Assembly (NCBI GenBank): GCA_033065855.1 | Contig: JAVXUO010002370.1 | Span: forward strand, 372,001-436,000 | Reading direction: 5' to 3' | Length of the DNA: 64,000 nt | DNA from: Escallonia rubra | Taxonomy: Eukaryota > Streptophyta > Magnoliopsida > Escalloniales > Escalloniaceae | In this document: positions 1 through 10,721 of the stretch, piece after piece | Layout of the letters: every line of letters starts with the position of its first letter | Numbering within the stretch: position 1 is the first letter of the stretch | Translations under genes and position numbers: made by a program | Notes under the pieces: generated by a model | Seen by the model: the letters and a program-made list of their open reading frames with translations, nothing else | What the model was told of the DNA's origin: nothing | Database searches by the model: none

Positions 1-573
1 ATTTTCGACAGTCTCTCTTTGCAGTTTAAACTCAGAGCGTGTTACCTGTTGATATAGTCCAGTACATGCTCATCCTTCCACTGCCTTGTGTTCGTAAGCT
101 TCATTATGCTTATTGAACGGATAATTCACGCTCCATTGCTTCCCAACTATTGATTGACTCGGGCTTGATGTCAGTGTACCAGTTAAACGCATTTCCTTTG
201 AGATCCCTGATGAATTGTTTGACGAGGAGGTCCCCTTTGTGCCTGCGTCGTTGCAAGTTTAGACAAAGTCGGCGACATGTTGCTTATGGTTTCCCTTTCT
301 GTCGAACTGTTGGAACTTTGGTGGTTGGTACCCTGCTGGCATCGTCATGTTGTCGATTCGCTTCAGATATGGCTTCGAGTACATGAGCTAGTTACGAGAG
401 GTCCTCCGTATTGAGACCTGATCGTGTTCATTATCATATCTTATAGTTGCACGGAGAGGGAAGCGACAGATGTGGACTTGTCCTCTTTGTTTTCGAACCC
501 CCAAAAGTGGACGAATCATGATGTCCATTGGTGCTGCCTTTCTTTGAGGCCTCATTGACTTCACCTCGGTTAG
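1..573 (-). pseudogene. Ty3/gypsy gag, downstream part (element G1)
   Basis: Read on the minus strand, this stretch resembles the conserved capsid part of plant Ty3/gypsy gag. Recognisable pieces are a 'LKGNAF.WYTD' block near 180-220 and a following '.PESINSWE' block near 140-165. It enters the window from the right and runs off the left edge. Several frame breaks and stops are present, so it is a pseudogene. It is the continuation of the gag N-terminal part at 18714-18151: the two halves carry the same 8-bp sequence TCGGTTAG at the break (566-573 and 18143-18150), the mark of insertion by element A1. In a gypsy element gag would form the particle; here it is a relic. The rest of the element lies outside the window. 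Confidence 0.75.
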
Positions 574-1299
574 CTAGGAAGCACCGACACCCCATATCGG
601 TCGAGGTATGGTGTCTGACACCTCTCACCGGTTTCCAATATATTGATTTATTTTTTAATTGCTGGACACCGTGTCAGACACCTCTTGAAGAAGTGTCGGA
701 CACCACTTGAAGAAGTGTCCACACGTATGGGGCCAAAATACAATATTCCAAACCTATTTTAGGGTTAGTGTGTAGTAATTGACAAATCTGAGAATTGACA
801 AATCTGAGGCTTTTTTAGAAGTGAACTTTTAAGACGAACGTAACTAGATCGGCCCAGCAAAAGGTAACCTTCTTCTTTCTCTCTCATCTCTTTCTCTTTT
901 CGTTCTTTTTGTTACCGAAAGCAACCAAACTTACCGGTCCAGAGGAAGATAAGTCAACATATCCGACTTTATTTACAGACTTATCTGCCTATATAAGACC
1001 TCTTCTTCATCCTTTGGTCCCATGTCCTTTTTCCTTCTCTCTTGTTACTGTTGAGATTCTAATCTTGGTACCGTTGAGATTTTTAGTTGATTTCTAGTTA
1101 CCGACGTTCTTTCTTGTTACTATTGAGACTTTCATGTTATTGTCTTTCTTTCTTTCTCATATGTTTTGAACGAAATTCAGCTACTCCAATTAATGTTTAT
1201 TCTTATTCTTATTGTGTAAATATTTAATAATATATATGTATTTATATATGTACACATACATGTATATGTATAGTATACATATACATGTATGTATTTACA

Positions 1300-1657
1300 T
1301 ATGGGTCGTGATCCCTTGCCCCCGCAGGCAACTTAAATAAGTTGCCAGCGCGATCTGGCCGTCCATCCATAGTGGACGGATGGACTAGATCTAACTTTTT
1401 TAAAAAAAAAGTTGTTGTCCGCTACATTATATAGCGGACGATGATTTTGACCAAAATGCCTAGAAGGTATTTAATGAGCATGAGGGATTCGCATGTAAAA
1501 TGGGGGGGGGTTTTGTGAATTTCACTGTCCGCTACATTATGTGGCTGACAGCGAAGTTACTTAAAAAAAGTTAGGTCTGGTCTGTCCATCCACTATGAAT
1601 AGACGATCAGATCGCGCTGACAACTTATTTAAGTTGCCTCTGGGACAAGAGATCACA

Positions 1658-1662
<5 letters not shown>
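1300..1662. mobile_element. MITE with about 95-bp terminal inverted repeats
   Basis: The left arm (GTGATCCCTTGCCC... from 1308) and the right arm (ending GATCAC at 1656) are inverted repeats of about 95 bp. Both arms contain a 'GGCAACTTAAATAAGTTG' box and a 'CAGCGCGATCTG' box. Two inner copies of 'TGTCCGCTACATTAT' flank the centre. It has no coding capacity and sits in the TA-rich tract of element A1. A diverged half copy lies at 2836-2937. A clean TSD cannot be defined because the flanks are TA repeats. Confidence 0.7.

Positions 1663-1698
<36 letters not shown>
1663..1698. repeat. (TA)n microsatellite
   Basis: An almost uninterrupted TA run lies between two inverted-repeat elements. It is probably the original AT tract of element A1 into which these elements inserted. 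Confidence 0.9.
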
Positions 1699-1700
<2 letters not shown>

Positions 1701-1881
1701 ACCGGTGGAGAAATAAGTATTTCTCCAACTCCTGTCTAACCGTCCATATGTGATTATGGATGGCTAAGATCTCCTTTTTTTTTTTTGAGAATTCCGCTTA
1801 ACCCGCCCAAAAGACGGGCGGTTAGCTTTTTTCTAGCTATGCCCTCTAATCCAATCTCTCTCTTTCTCTCTACCTATCTCC

Positions 1882-1935
<54 letters not shown>

Positions 1936-2790
1936 GCATCGAGAGATGATGCCGGCACACAACTCTGCCTGAGGGACGACGCCGACGGCAGACAGACTGC
2001 TGACGCCGCTGACGCACCTCTGTCGCCAGTGTCTCCTCACATTTGACTCCGCCGCTATCTCGTCGCAGCCGAAACCAGACTTGCCTCCATTGCCGCCTAT
2101 CCAGCACTTTCCCAAGCTGCCGCCCGCCACCACCGTCCTTCGCCCGAGCCACCCTCAATGCATCTGTCCACTGCCGTCGCATCTGTCCCCACCGTCCTTT
2201 TCTGTAGATGGTTTTTTTTCTTTTTCGAATCTACTCTATTTTGAGGGAACAAAGGGGTGTTGGATGAGACTGAAATTTGACTTAGATTGTTTGATTTTGT
2301 TGATTCAGTACATGCAAGTTTGTACAATTGACATGTAATTGGCTTTGGTGATGGATGAGACTGGAGTTTGACTTAGATTGTTTGATTTTGTTGATTCAGT
2401 ATATGTAAGTTTGTTTTGTACAATGGAAATGAGGAGAGAAAGGATTACAGAGAGGGATAGATAGAGAGATAAACGAGTGAAATGGGGAAAGGATTACAGA
2501 GAGAGATAGAAGAGAGAGAAAGAGTGAAATGGGTTTCCTAACCGTTGCTAAGTGTGCGGTTAACCGCCACACTTAGTAGCGGTTAATTAGTGTATGCTTG
2601 TCTATGAGGGAGTCTTGGGAGGCACGCGAGGGACATTTTGGGCACAATTGCTAACTGTTACAAAGAGTAGCGGTCAAGTTGGTTAGAGTAAAAAAAAGAG
2701 TAATCTGGGCCGTCCACTTTCACACATGGACGACAGATGGGAGTTGGAGAAATACTTATTTCTCCACCGGTAGATGTGGATCGGTTCCCA
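1699..2790. mobile_element. 1.1 kb inverted-repeat element with GC-rich core
   Basis: The left end CTACCGGTGGAGAAATAAGT (1699) recurs inverted at 2754-2773. The inverted match covers about 75 bp, and the right arm may extend outward to about 2790. The core contains a (CT)n microsatellite (about 1885-1933) and a GC-rich stretch (1934-2200) whose composition differs from its AT-rich surroundings. Open frames in the core are low-complexity or made by the CT repeat, and no protein family was recognised. The GC-rich core could be captured host sequence. Confidence 0.65.
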
Positions 2791-2835
2791 TATATATATA
2801 TATTATATATATGTGTGTGTGTGTATATGTATGTA

Positions 2836-2937
2836 TGTCGCGATCCACTTCCAGCGCTGATAACTCAGTTTATTTGTCAACGCGATCTAGCCATCTATCA
2901 GTGATTTATGGACGGTTTAGATTGAGTCTTCTCCCTA
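2836..2937 (+). mobile_element. Single-arm fragment of the 1300-1662 MITE family
   Basis: The order of boxes (GATCCACTTCC, then CAACGCGATCTAGCC, then a 'TGGACGG.TTAGAT' end) matches the left arm of the MITE at 1300-1662 with several substitutions. No second arm follows, so it is a truncated copy. Confidence 0.5.
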
Positions 2938-3299
2938 TGTAGTGCTAGATAAACCTAATATTTTAACGTATTTGCAATCTAACCCCAAAACTTTAGAAAA
3001 ATATAATTTTATGCACCATACATAATACTTTCACATATAATATAATCACACAAGGTTATTTGAGGATAAAATGTTACAGAGACGCTCTTCTTGATCCTTG
3101 AATATACGCCCGCCATGCTTCTCCTGTTACTTTTCGATATCCAAGCTTTTCACCAAGTAGACACAACTTGATGCCTCGGAATTGGCTAATGACTATAATC
3201 AGATACTCTCAAGCTTCCAGGATATTGGTTTGAAAAGTGCAGTAGAAAAACGAGGTACTAAAATCAATACTTCTTTATCTATACCAGAAAGATAGAATT

Positions 3300-3560
3300 T
3301 TATATAGGAGCAATAGAAAGGAATGCTTCCTTCTAATATTGCATAAACTAATTTTTAGCACACTTCACACTTAACTCTCTTACACACTTCACACACTCAA
3401 ACTTCCTCTGCTTTCTAATTCTTACTTCGATCCTTTTTATAGATGAAAGGATCCGGTACATAGGATTCTTCAACAGTGAAAATCCTCTATTATTTTTTGT
3501 AGGGTCGTCTTTTTCTTTTATTATGGCAGACATCTTTATTCTATTCTCCACTTGGCTTTG
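3300..3560 (-). promoter_or_regulatory. Possible caulimovirid promoter/leader segment
   Basis: Downstream (leftward) of the RNase H region, the minus strand carries a TATA-like box, CTATAAAAAGGATCG, at about 3430-3444 and a second TATATAA near 3303-3312. Caulimovirids place their single promoter between the 3' end of the polyprotein and the genome start, so the location fits. Activity cannot be judged from sequence. Confidence 0.4.
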
Positions 3561-4949
3561 TCATTTTTCGCTCGAACTTATGTCCATTTCAATCATGCTT
3601 ATTCTGTGGTTCCGAACCCTCTTGTACAACTTAAAAGTTTGGCTAGGCAGATCAAGTTCTTCTTGTCCTTGACTGTTGAACTGTTCATAGAGTTTGATTA
3701 CGTGATCTTGACATGTTTGGAAGGCTCTGTGAATGCTCCACACCCCTTCAGGGTTACTATCCTTCGTCCATTGCAAAAGCATGCTTCTTGGGGCTCGACT
3801 ACCATGTTTTCAATGGTTTATGGACAAAACTGATTCTTTCAATCTTGTCTTTCTCCACAATATATGTATTCCATAATTCATCATGGTATGGTCGATAGAA
3901 ATTTATTAACCTTTTATTAGTGAATCGATAAATGAATCAAATCTGGTATGGCTGGTAGAACTTGGTTTCACTCCTTTTTGCCGAGGTTAACAGTATCTGG
4001 ACTGTGATAATCTTTTAATTGAATCCCGTAACTCCAAGAGCATATCGAATTATAGCTGGGAGATTCTCGATGAGTTGCCAATCATCTCGGTCTATTTGAA
4101 ATGTGTCTACTAGTCCATGTTCAATCCATTGAAGATCAATCTTGTCTGATGGTAGTGTGAGGCTTGACCATCCATAATTCCAATTCAAGAGCGCTTTCAT
4201 TTTTGGTTTTCGAAGGATCTCTGTGTTCATTTTCCATCCTGGCTAGCTCTTTTATTTTAATAGTGATAGTGATATCAGCTGGGAGCAATGATTCTAGTTC
4301 TTCTAGCAATCCGATTTTTTCTTCTTTTCTTTATCATTTATATTAAGCCTTTTTTCTAAGTGCTTAACATAATCAATTAATTGGCTGAGGGTTCTTCGTA
4401 ACTCTTTTCGGTAATTTTTCCATATGTACTACCAGACATTTCCAAAGAGATTTTTGCTCTCTTCACAACCCTGGATCATAAAACGATTTTGTTTTATTAT
4501 TATTGGTTTGTGTTATGGTAACATTCTGTTTTGAAGATTTTTCATCTTCGTCAGTTGCCACCTTTCTTTTAGATCCTTGTTGTTAGGATAGTAATTTTTT
4601 ATTTTCTTGCCCATTTGTTTATGGCGCCTTGCCGTCGAGGTTTCAGCTTTACTCTCTTTATTCCAAAACTTATGCATTGGTTTTGAATGCTTAGTTTTGT
4701 ATCGTCCTGTCTAGGGTTTTTGGGTTAGTAGTTCCAACCATCTTTTTCCGCTACTGGGGATGGATTTGTGAATGACAAAGAACTGTCCTCTTTCTTTTTA
4801 GGATAAATGACGTAGTAGTCGAATTCCCTTGATGGTTCTCCCAATAGATCGACTTCAGGGTCTTTTGCTTCATACCTTTCTTTTAAGGCCTTTTGAGTAG
4901 TCTTTTTTGATGTTACAACTCCTTGCGTCCTGAAGCATAATTCCCTGGT
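3561..4949 (-). other. 3' region of the caulimovirid fragment, no domain recognised
   Basis: Short minus-strand frames remain, for example 4230-4015 (71 codons). The stretch just after the RNase H region (about 4950-4750) still reads as protein with interruptions. I do not recognise a domain. It may be the polyprotein tail or a second viral ORF. Confidence 0.35.
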
Positions 4950-5356
4950 TAGGCAATCTGCAAGTGCATTTTTGGCTGATGAGATGTAGTCTACATCAAA
5001 AGTATAATAGCTGAACCATTGTTGCCATCGATAAAGTCTTGTTTGACTAACATCTCTTAGGTCTCTCTTAAGGAAAACTTTAAATCACATTATCTGTTCT
5101 GATAAGAAAGTGTTCTGAAACTAGAAATATGTAAAAAAAGAAGAAGTTTAATGCCACGTTATATAGCTAAAAACTCTTTTTCTTTTATGTGATACCGAGT
5201 TTCTACATCTTTGGAGGTTCCTCTCCAGTTTCCACATAACTGTTCTTCAGTTTGATTAGGAGGTATTGCTTTTAATACTGCATCCCAACAATTTTCAGAA
5301 GCGTCGGTTTCTTGAACTAGCATATCTCCTTGTTTAGGCAAGCTTAGTTTTGGCAA
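4950..5356 (-). pseudogene. Caulimovirid RNase H domain, decayed
   Basis: The minus-strand frame 5356-5159 begins with a 'LPKQGDMLVQETDASENCWDA'-type block, here containing ETDAS, the first catalytic-Asp region of RNase H, and ends with a 'YH..EKEFLAI' block that carries the usual Glu. Interrupted sequence to about 4950 includes the domain's end, with an 'AD.L.RE'-like segment. In a pararetrovirus this domain degrades the RNA strand during reverse transcription. Stops and a frame break at about 5159 inactivate it. It lies directly downstream of the RT region on the same strand, with about 350 bp of degenerate connecting sequence. Confidence 0.7.
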
Positions 5357-5706
5357 GGTTTTAACCTGACTTTCTATCCAAAGAACATCTTAGGTATCTT
5401 TATATTCCCGTATCCATTTTCCTTTTCTAAGCTTTTTACTTAAGGCTTCTGTTAGGTTGGATAAATGCGGGATGAATTTCCTCGCGTAACTTAACAAACC
5501 GTTAAATCTTTGAAGTTGTTTCGCATCATTGATTTATTCTGGAAATAGCTTCATTTTTTCAGTTATGTGATAACAATTTTTCTACTGTCTTCTATTCTCA
5601 ATCCAAGAAAGTTAACGGTGGTTTTCTCCCATTTACATTTGTTTTTTGATAGTATTAATTCATGATCAATGAATTATTGTGCTATCTTTTTAAAATGATT
5701 TCTATG

Positions 5707-7029
5707 TTATTCTGTGGTTTTTGAGAATACTAATATATTATTTATGTATACCACACAGTAGTCTTCGTGCTTTCTAAAAATGTTATCCATCCTTCTTTGA
5801 TAAAGAGTTGGATCATTTTTCAATCCGAATAGTAACACAGTCCATTCATAGTGTCCTCGTGGTGCACTAAAAGCAGTTAACGGAATTGATGACTCTTTTA
5901 TTTTAATTTGCCAATAACTGCTTTTTAAATCAAACTTTGAAAAAAAGTTGGCTAGCTGAATTTTCTTTATCAACACATCCTTGTAGGGATGGCAATCCAA
6001 CCCGCAACCGCCGGATCCCCGCCCCGCCCCGGTCCGATAGGAGCGGGTCATTTTGACTTTGACCGGATCACGGGGCGGGTATGGTTTTTTTTTTTAAAAT
6101 CCGCAGCGGGTTAGGGTCGGGTGTGGTATTTCATCTGGCCCGCCCCGGTATCCGACCCGCCCGCTATTTTAACCATTACCTTGATTTAATCCTAGCCGTC
6201 TATCCTTACCTATATATACATCATATAAACCCTAAAATCCCTCACTCCCTCTGCCGACTGCCGCCCAGCTGCTCTCCTCCTTCTCGGCGACTTCAGCGAC
6301 TCCGCCTAGCCTAGCTGCTCTCCTCCTTCTCGGCGACTCCGCCCAGCCCAGCTGCTCTCCTCACTCTCGGCGACGCTGCCAAGCTTTCCCACCAGCCGCC
6401 GCAAGCTTAGCATCACCGACTCCGGCGACGCTGCCCAGCCCAGCTGCTCTCCTCCTTCTCGGCGACTCCGGCGACTCCACCCAGCCCAGCTGCTCTCCTC
6501 CCTCTCGGCGACGCCGCCAAGCTTCCCCACCAGCCGCAGCAAGCTTAGTGTCACCTGGGCTGAATCTAGAGGTTTGGGTAGGGCGGAGCGGGGCGGGGCG
6601 GGGCGGGGCGGGGATGGGTTGTCTAAAGTATGTTAGGGTCGGATGTGGTATTAAGGTTATAGAACCCGGCGCGGTGCGGGGCGGGGTGGGATTTCAGGGG
6701 TAGCGGGGCGGGTTCGGATTGTAGCAAATCCGCATTCGACCCGCCCCATTGCCATCCCTACATCCTTGTTTGAAATTTTATAGCCATCTTTGACTATTGC
6801 TGCATTTAAAGCTCTATAGTGTATGACTAATCTGGCTTTCCTCTAACCTTTTCTGTGTGATATTTTTACCATGAAAGGCGGACTTGAATGAGGACTCGCT
6901 GGGTCTTATTAACTCTTGTTTTAGTATTTCAGGAATCTGTCTTTTAAATTCTTGGACCATCTCAAGACTATGTTGCATTGTTATTACGTTAACCACATAA
7001 TCTTTATCCTTGAGGGTTATGCCGCCCAA
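5707..7029 (-). pseudogene. Caulimovirid reverse transcriptase, split by element C
   Basis: The minus-strand frame 7029-6814 holds the N-terminal fingers region. After element C (5984-6760), the frame from 5983 to 5707 holds the palm, with the conserved 'KFDLKSSYWQI', 'LTAFSAP.GHYEW' and 'FGLKN.P..YQRRMD' blocks. The catalytic box that should read Y-x-D-D reads Y-I-N-N (about 5735-5750), so both metal-binding Asp residues are changed. The domain order after a protease and before RNase H, and the GHYEW signature, point to Caulimoviridae rather than gypsy. Element C inserted with an exact 8-bp duplication, so the interruption is younger than the viral integration. Confidence 0.8.
5984..6760. 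mobile_element. Element C: 777-bp non-autonomous hAT element
   Basis: Termini are TAGGGATGGCAAT at the left and its inverse ATTGCCATCCCTA at the right, typical of hAT elements. It is flanked by a perfect 8-bp TSD, CATCCTTG (5976-5983 and 6761-6768). The subterminal DNA is extremely GC-rich (GGGGCGGG repeats). The core contains a minisatellite based on 'AGCTGCTCTCCTCCTTCTCG' followed by GCGACTCC, with about four copies at 6268-6500. It has no transposase. The open frame 6554-6306 on the minus strand is only translated repeat. Confidence 0.9.
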
Positions 7030-7514
7030 GGTTTATCCTTTTTCATAATTTTAGTGGGTCATCACTAAAATTATTTTCTGAAATCTTTCTTATGCTATCA
7101 AGATTAGGAATTTCTTTTCCTTGTTTACATTAATAATGTTGTTTATTTCTTTAACCCAACTGTCATCTTCTTTGGTTACTTCTTCTTCAAGTAACTCTTC
7201 CTTGGTTACTTCTTCTTCAAGTAACCTTTTTCATGTTGCTGCTTTGTTCTCCTCACCACGCTGGGCTATGTAGAGAGACTTAGTCTTGATATGTTTTTGG
7301 ATTTTTCCTAGTTTTTTGGGATGAAAACCAAATTTACATCTTTGAGCAACATATTTTAAAAATGGATTTTTTTTGACGTTATATTTCAATATAGAAGTCT
7401 TCCTGAATAAATGGTCGATTATCAATTTGTTTTAGGAAAGTATTTCCTATTAGAAAATCGCCGTCTAAAGAGTTAAATTGGATTAATGTTCGACAACGAA
7501 TTGTTTTTTATTAA

Positions 7515-7742
7515 TTATGACCGGAATATGATATGCTTCATATTCTGGTTCAAACTCATCGCCATTTGCCATTCGCATGCTAATGAGTGGATCTGTTTGA
7601 TCCATTTTTTATTTGGCAAGATGCCTGTTCTTACCAGGTAACAGGATGCTCCTGTATCTACTAGAGCATCTATTTTATAAGGGTGATATTCTTGGAAGTC
7701 AAAACTCATTTTTATATAAGAATTGTTTGGACTTACTGCCAT
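7515..7742 (-). pseudogene. Caulimovirid aspartic protease domain
   Basis: The frame contains the active-site motif ALVDTGAS (about residues 27-34) preceded by a short beta-strand-like segment and followed by 'ILPNKKW', a pattern seen in caulimovirid proteases. The enzyme would cleave the polyprotein between coat protein and polymerase. It lies between the coat-protein region (right) and the RT (left) on the minus strand, as expected. The frame ends early, and the stretch to the RT (7515-7030) has several breaks. Confidence 0.7.
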
Positions 7743-8899
7743 CCGTTTATTATTTATCTTTTTGGAGGTTCCTTATCCTTTGTAATACTCATAATGGCTT
7801 GAATACCTTTTTCAAGCTCATCTCCTATCAAGCCTTTTTCTTGACAGTTCATGTATGGATTTTGTGGTCATTACATACATTGTTTAACACGTCTCATTGG
7901 AGTGGTAACTGTTTTGTACCCTATGATGTCCTTATCAGAACTTTCTTCGTCTTTGGTAGAGTCTTCTACCATTTTTTCCTTACCTTTGCCTTTTGGATTT
8001 GTAGACGTGAAGGTATAGAAGAGACGTAATGTCTCCTTAGTTCTTCGAGAATGACAACACCTTTATTTTCTCTAATCTACATATGTTCTAATTGTTTAAT
8101 GTATCTCTCATTTTTTAAGTCATGATAGTTGCTTTGGATTTAACTTCTGTGCTTTTATTGCTCGGACATTACTGCTTGTTTGTTCAATTTGTTCTACTTC
8201 GCTATTTAGTGCTTTACTTCGCTATTTAGTACCTCAATATTTTTGCATACTTTTCGTATTTCGGTCATGCCTTAAGTCTGAATTCTCAGTCCTAATGCTT
8301 TATTAAGATAAGATTCGTTTAACGACATGAAATAGTTTGGTGTAGTTTTAAACTAAACTGGTTCGTTATACAAGTTACTTTGGATTCTTCCTATTAGGGC
8401 TTTTTCAAAAGTTTTTCATCGATTGTCTGTTCAACAACAGATTACAGGTGTATCTCTGCCATCTATGAATAATGGACAAAGACTAACTTGTATCATGCCA
8501 ATATGAACATAGTGATAACCTTTTCTGAGGTATTGTTTTACCTTATCTTTCTTGAAGAGAGGAACGTCTAGTATTCTTTCCTCAGTCTGACCTACAGAGA
8601 TTTCCCCTTCGGAGACCTTTACATCTCTACATTGATCTTACTTTTGAACCTAAATATGAAGTTTTTGTATATTTCTCCGACCTTGATTTTAGGCATCTCC
8701 CAATGGTTTATAGTAAAACAGGGGGTTTCTTCCTCAGCTTATTCACTCTGACTAATTGTGTTATTAGATAGAGGAATCATCTCTTCTTAATGGTCGTAGG
8801 TTTCTGACATCATGAAGATCGTGCCTACGCCTTTTAAAGTTTTGTTTGAACTTTCATCCTCATTTGATGTTGTCATCATCAGACTTGTAGTCGTATTCT

Positions 8900-9405
8900 G
8901 AAACAAGTTCTTCTGCTTTGTTTCAGAATCTAATTCGTATCCCTATGCTGGATCATATGTTTCTTCAGCGAAAAAGAAAGATCTTATATTTTGCTTTCTT
9001 TTCTTACTTGGACTTTTATTTGCATAATGTTCTTTTTCGCTACATAACCAGCAACAATCACACTTTTTTGGTGATCTTCCTTTTGGACATGAAAGTTTTT
9101 TATATGGAATATTAGAATTTTTTTCCTAATATATCTTCCCCATGGTTTTGGTTTTTCTCTTGATGGATTAAATTTTCTTTTCTGAAATTTCAATTCACAT
9201 ATTTTTTTTTCGTTTCCAAACCTTTTCTTCTCGAATGTTTTCTTCGTGAAGTTTCACTTCTTTTCGCTGCCATAGCTGTTTACCATGTTTTTGACTTTAG
9301 AACAACAGTTGTAACTCATGAGTTTTTTTCATATCCTTTATTGCCTGTGCTTCGGTACAATATATCTTTAGAACTTCTTTTACACCTGTTGTTCTTCCTC
9401 CTAAG
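8900..9405 (-). pseudogene. Caulimovirid coat-protein C-terminal part with altered zinc knuckle
   Basis: The minus strand contains a basic, Cys-rich segment (about 9085-9005) of pattern C-x2-C-x4-H-x4-S, where the retroviral-type knuckle has Cys at the last position. Upstream (9405-9300) is an alpha-helical stretch ending at element B2. The reading frame continues on the far side of B2 at 15139, so B2 split one coat-protein region. Several stops and frameshifts occur between the two conserved stretches. Confidence 0.6.
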
Positions 9406-10721
9406 CTATGCTCCAGAGCTACAGTTTGACAAGAAATCATGAAGACTTGTTCAAAATAATTATTAACTTGTTAAACCAACATGGTAATATACATCATGAG
9501 ATGCCTGCCACAAGAGGTGGATCTAAGTTAGAGGTGTGTATTCGCTCATTGTGTTGGTTTATTATTGACAACATACACTGCAGCATATACCTAATGTTCC
9601 TTTTTTTCATTATTATTGCAATGGAGATTTTTAGTTGTGATGTTCAGCTACATGCCGAATATGTTACAAAATTTGGTGGGTTGTTTTATTCATTATTATA
9701 ATTACAATATATTATAGTATCTACTTAAGAGACTTGACGCACCACTCCGCTTCTGTTAAATAAGGCCGAGCCGAAAGCACTACACACAATCTTTTCTTAG
9801 TTTCATGTGCATTTAATATTTCTAAAGGAATTGAATTTGGGTAGGTTAGGTCAAGGCTAGTCATATTATCCACGTGTGCGGGTGTGGATATTATACGGGT
9901 GCGGATACGCGGGTACGACATTTTCAAAAAATTTAGGATACAGGTGCAACGGGGATACGGCAAATTTTTTATATATAGTTTTTAACAATATATATACTTA
10001 GTATTAAATTTCTAGACAAACTATAGACCGTTGCAAGCATGGCAAAAACTCATAAAACAATTAAGATAAAGCCTAGGAACTAATTAGATTGTCTTAGACA
10101 AGGACACATCCAATGTATCATATTTTTCGGAGCTAATTTTAGGCCTTAGTTAGTATTACTTGTTCTAAAATCGCTTCTGCTACATATTATGGCAAACATT
10201 ACTAGGACATAATCATTTCTCGCCTAATTATGGGTAAATGCAAAAGTTTTCCACCTACTTACTATACTTGAATGCAAACCAATTTTCTCTTAAAAAACAC
10301 TTGACTTCCTTTTTGAGACCAAAGCCTCTTTATGGTAGCGTCAAACAAACTGGTGAACTTTCGCTTTATATGTTTGAAAAAAATAAACAAATCTAATCAG
10401 TGAGAATTTAAAAGATTAATTACACATAAAACACACTGCCTGGGAGGAAGACAAAAGTACAACATAGAGCAAAGAGAGAGGAAGAAGAAGACCTACATTT
10501 CGAGAACTGCTGCTGGAGCTTGTCTCCTGTGTTCGCCCGCTTCTCTCTCCCCCCCCCCCAATCTACCCCCTTCACAGATCTGCTGAAGATAGTCGCCGGA
10601 GTTGCTGGTGGTTGCAAGTGGTCGTCGGTGGTCGCAAGGGTTCGCTGGAGTGGCAGGTGGTCGTGGCTGGTCAATGCTGCTGCTCTCTCTCGTCTTTAAA
10701 TGAGAGATAAGATCTGATCGT

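Noticed and set aside
1870-2182. Open frames ending in Arg-Glu repeats
   Set aside because: Produced by the (CT)n microsatellite and GC-rich core of an inverted-repeat element.
6306-6554. 82-codon minus-strand frame rich in Trp/Ser/Glu
   Set aside because: It is the translated minisatellite of hAT element C.
9408-9701. 97-codon frame at the left end of element B2
   Set aside because: No domain recognised; it lies entirely inside transposon DNA and has no homologous open frame in B1.
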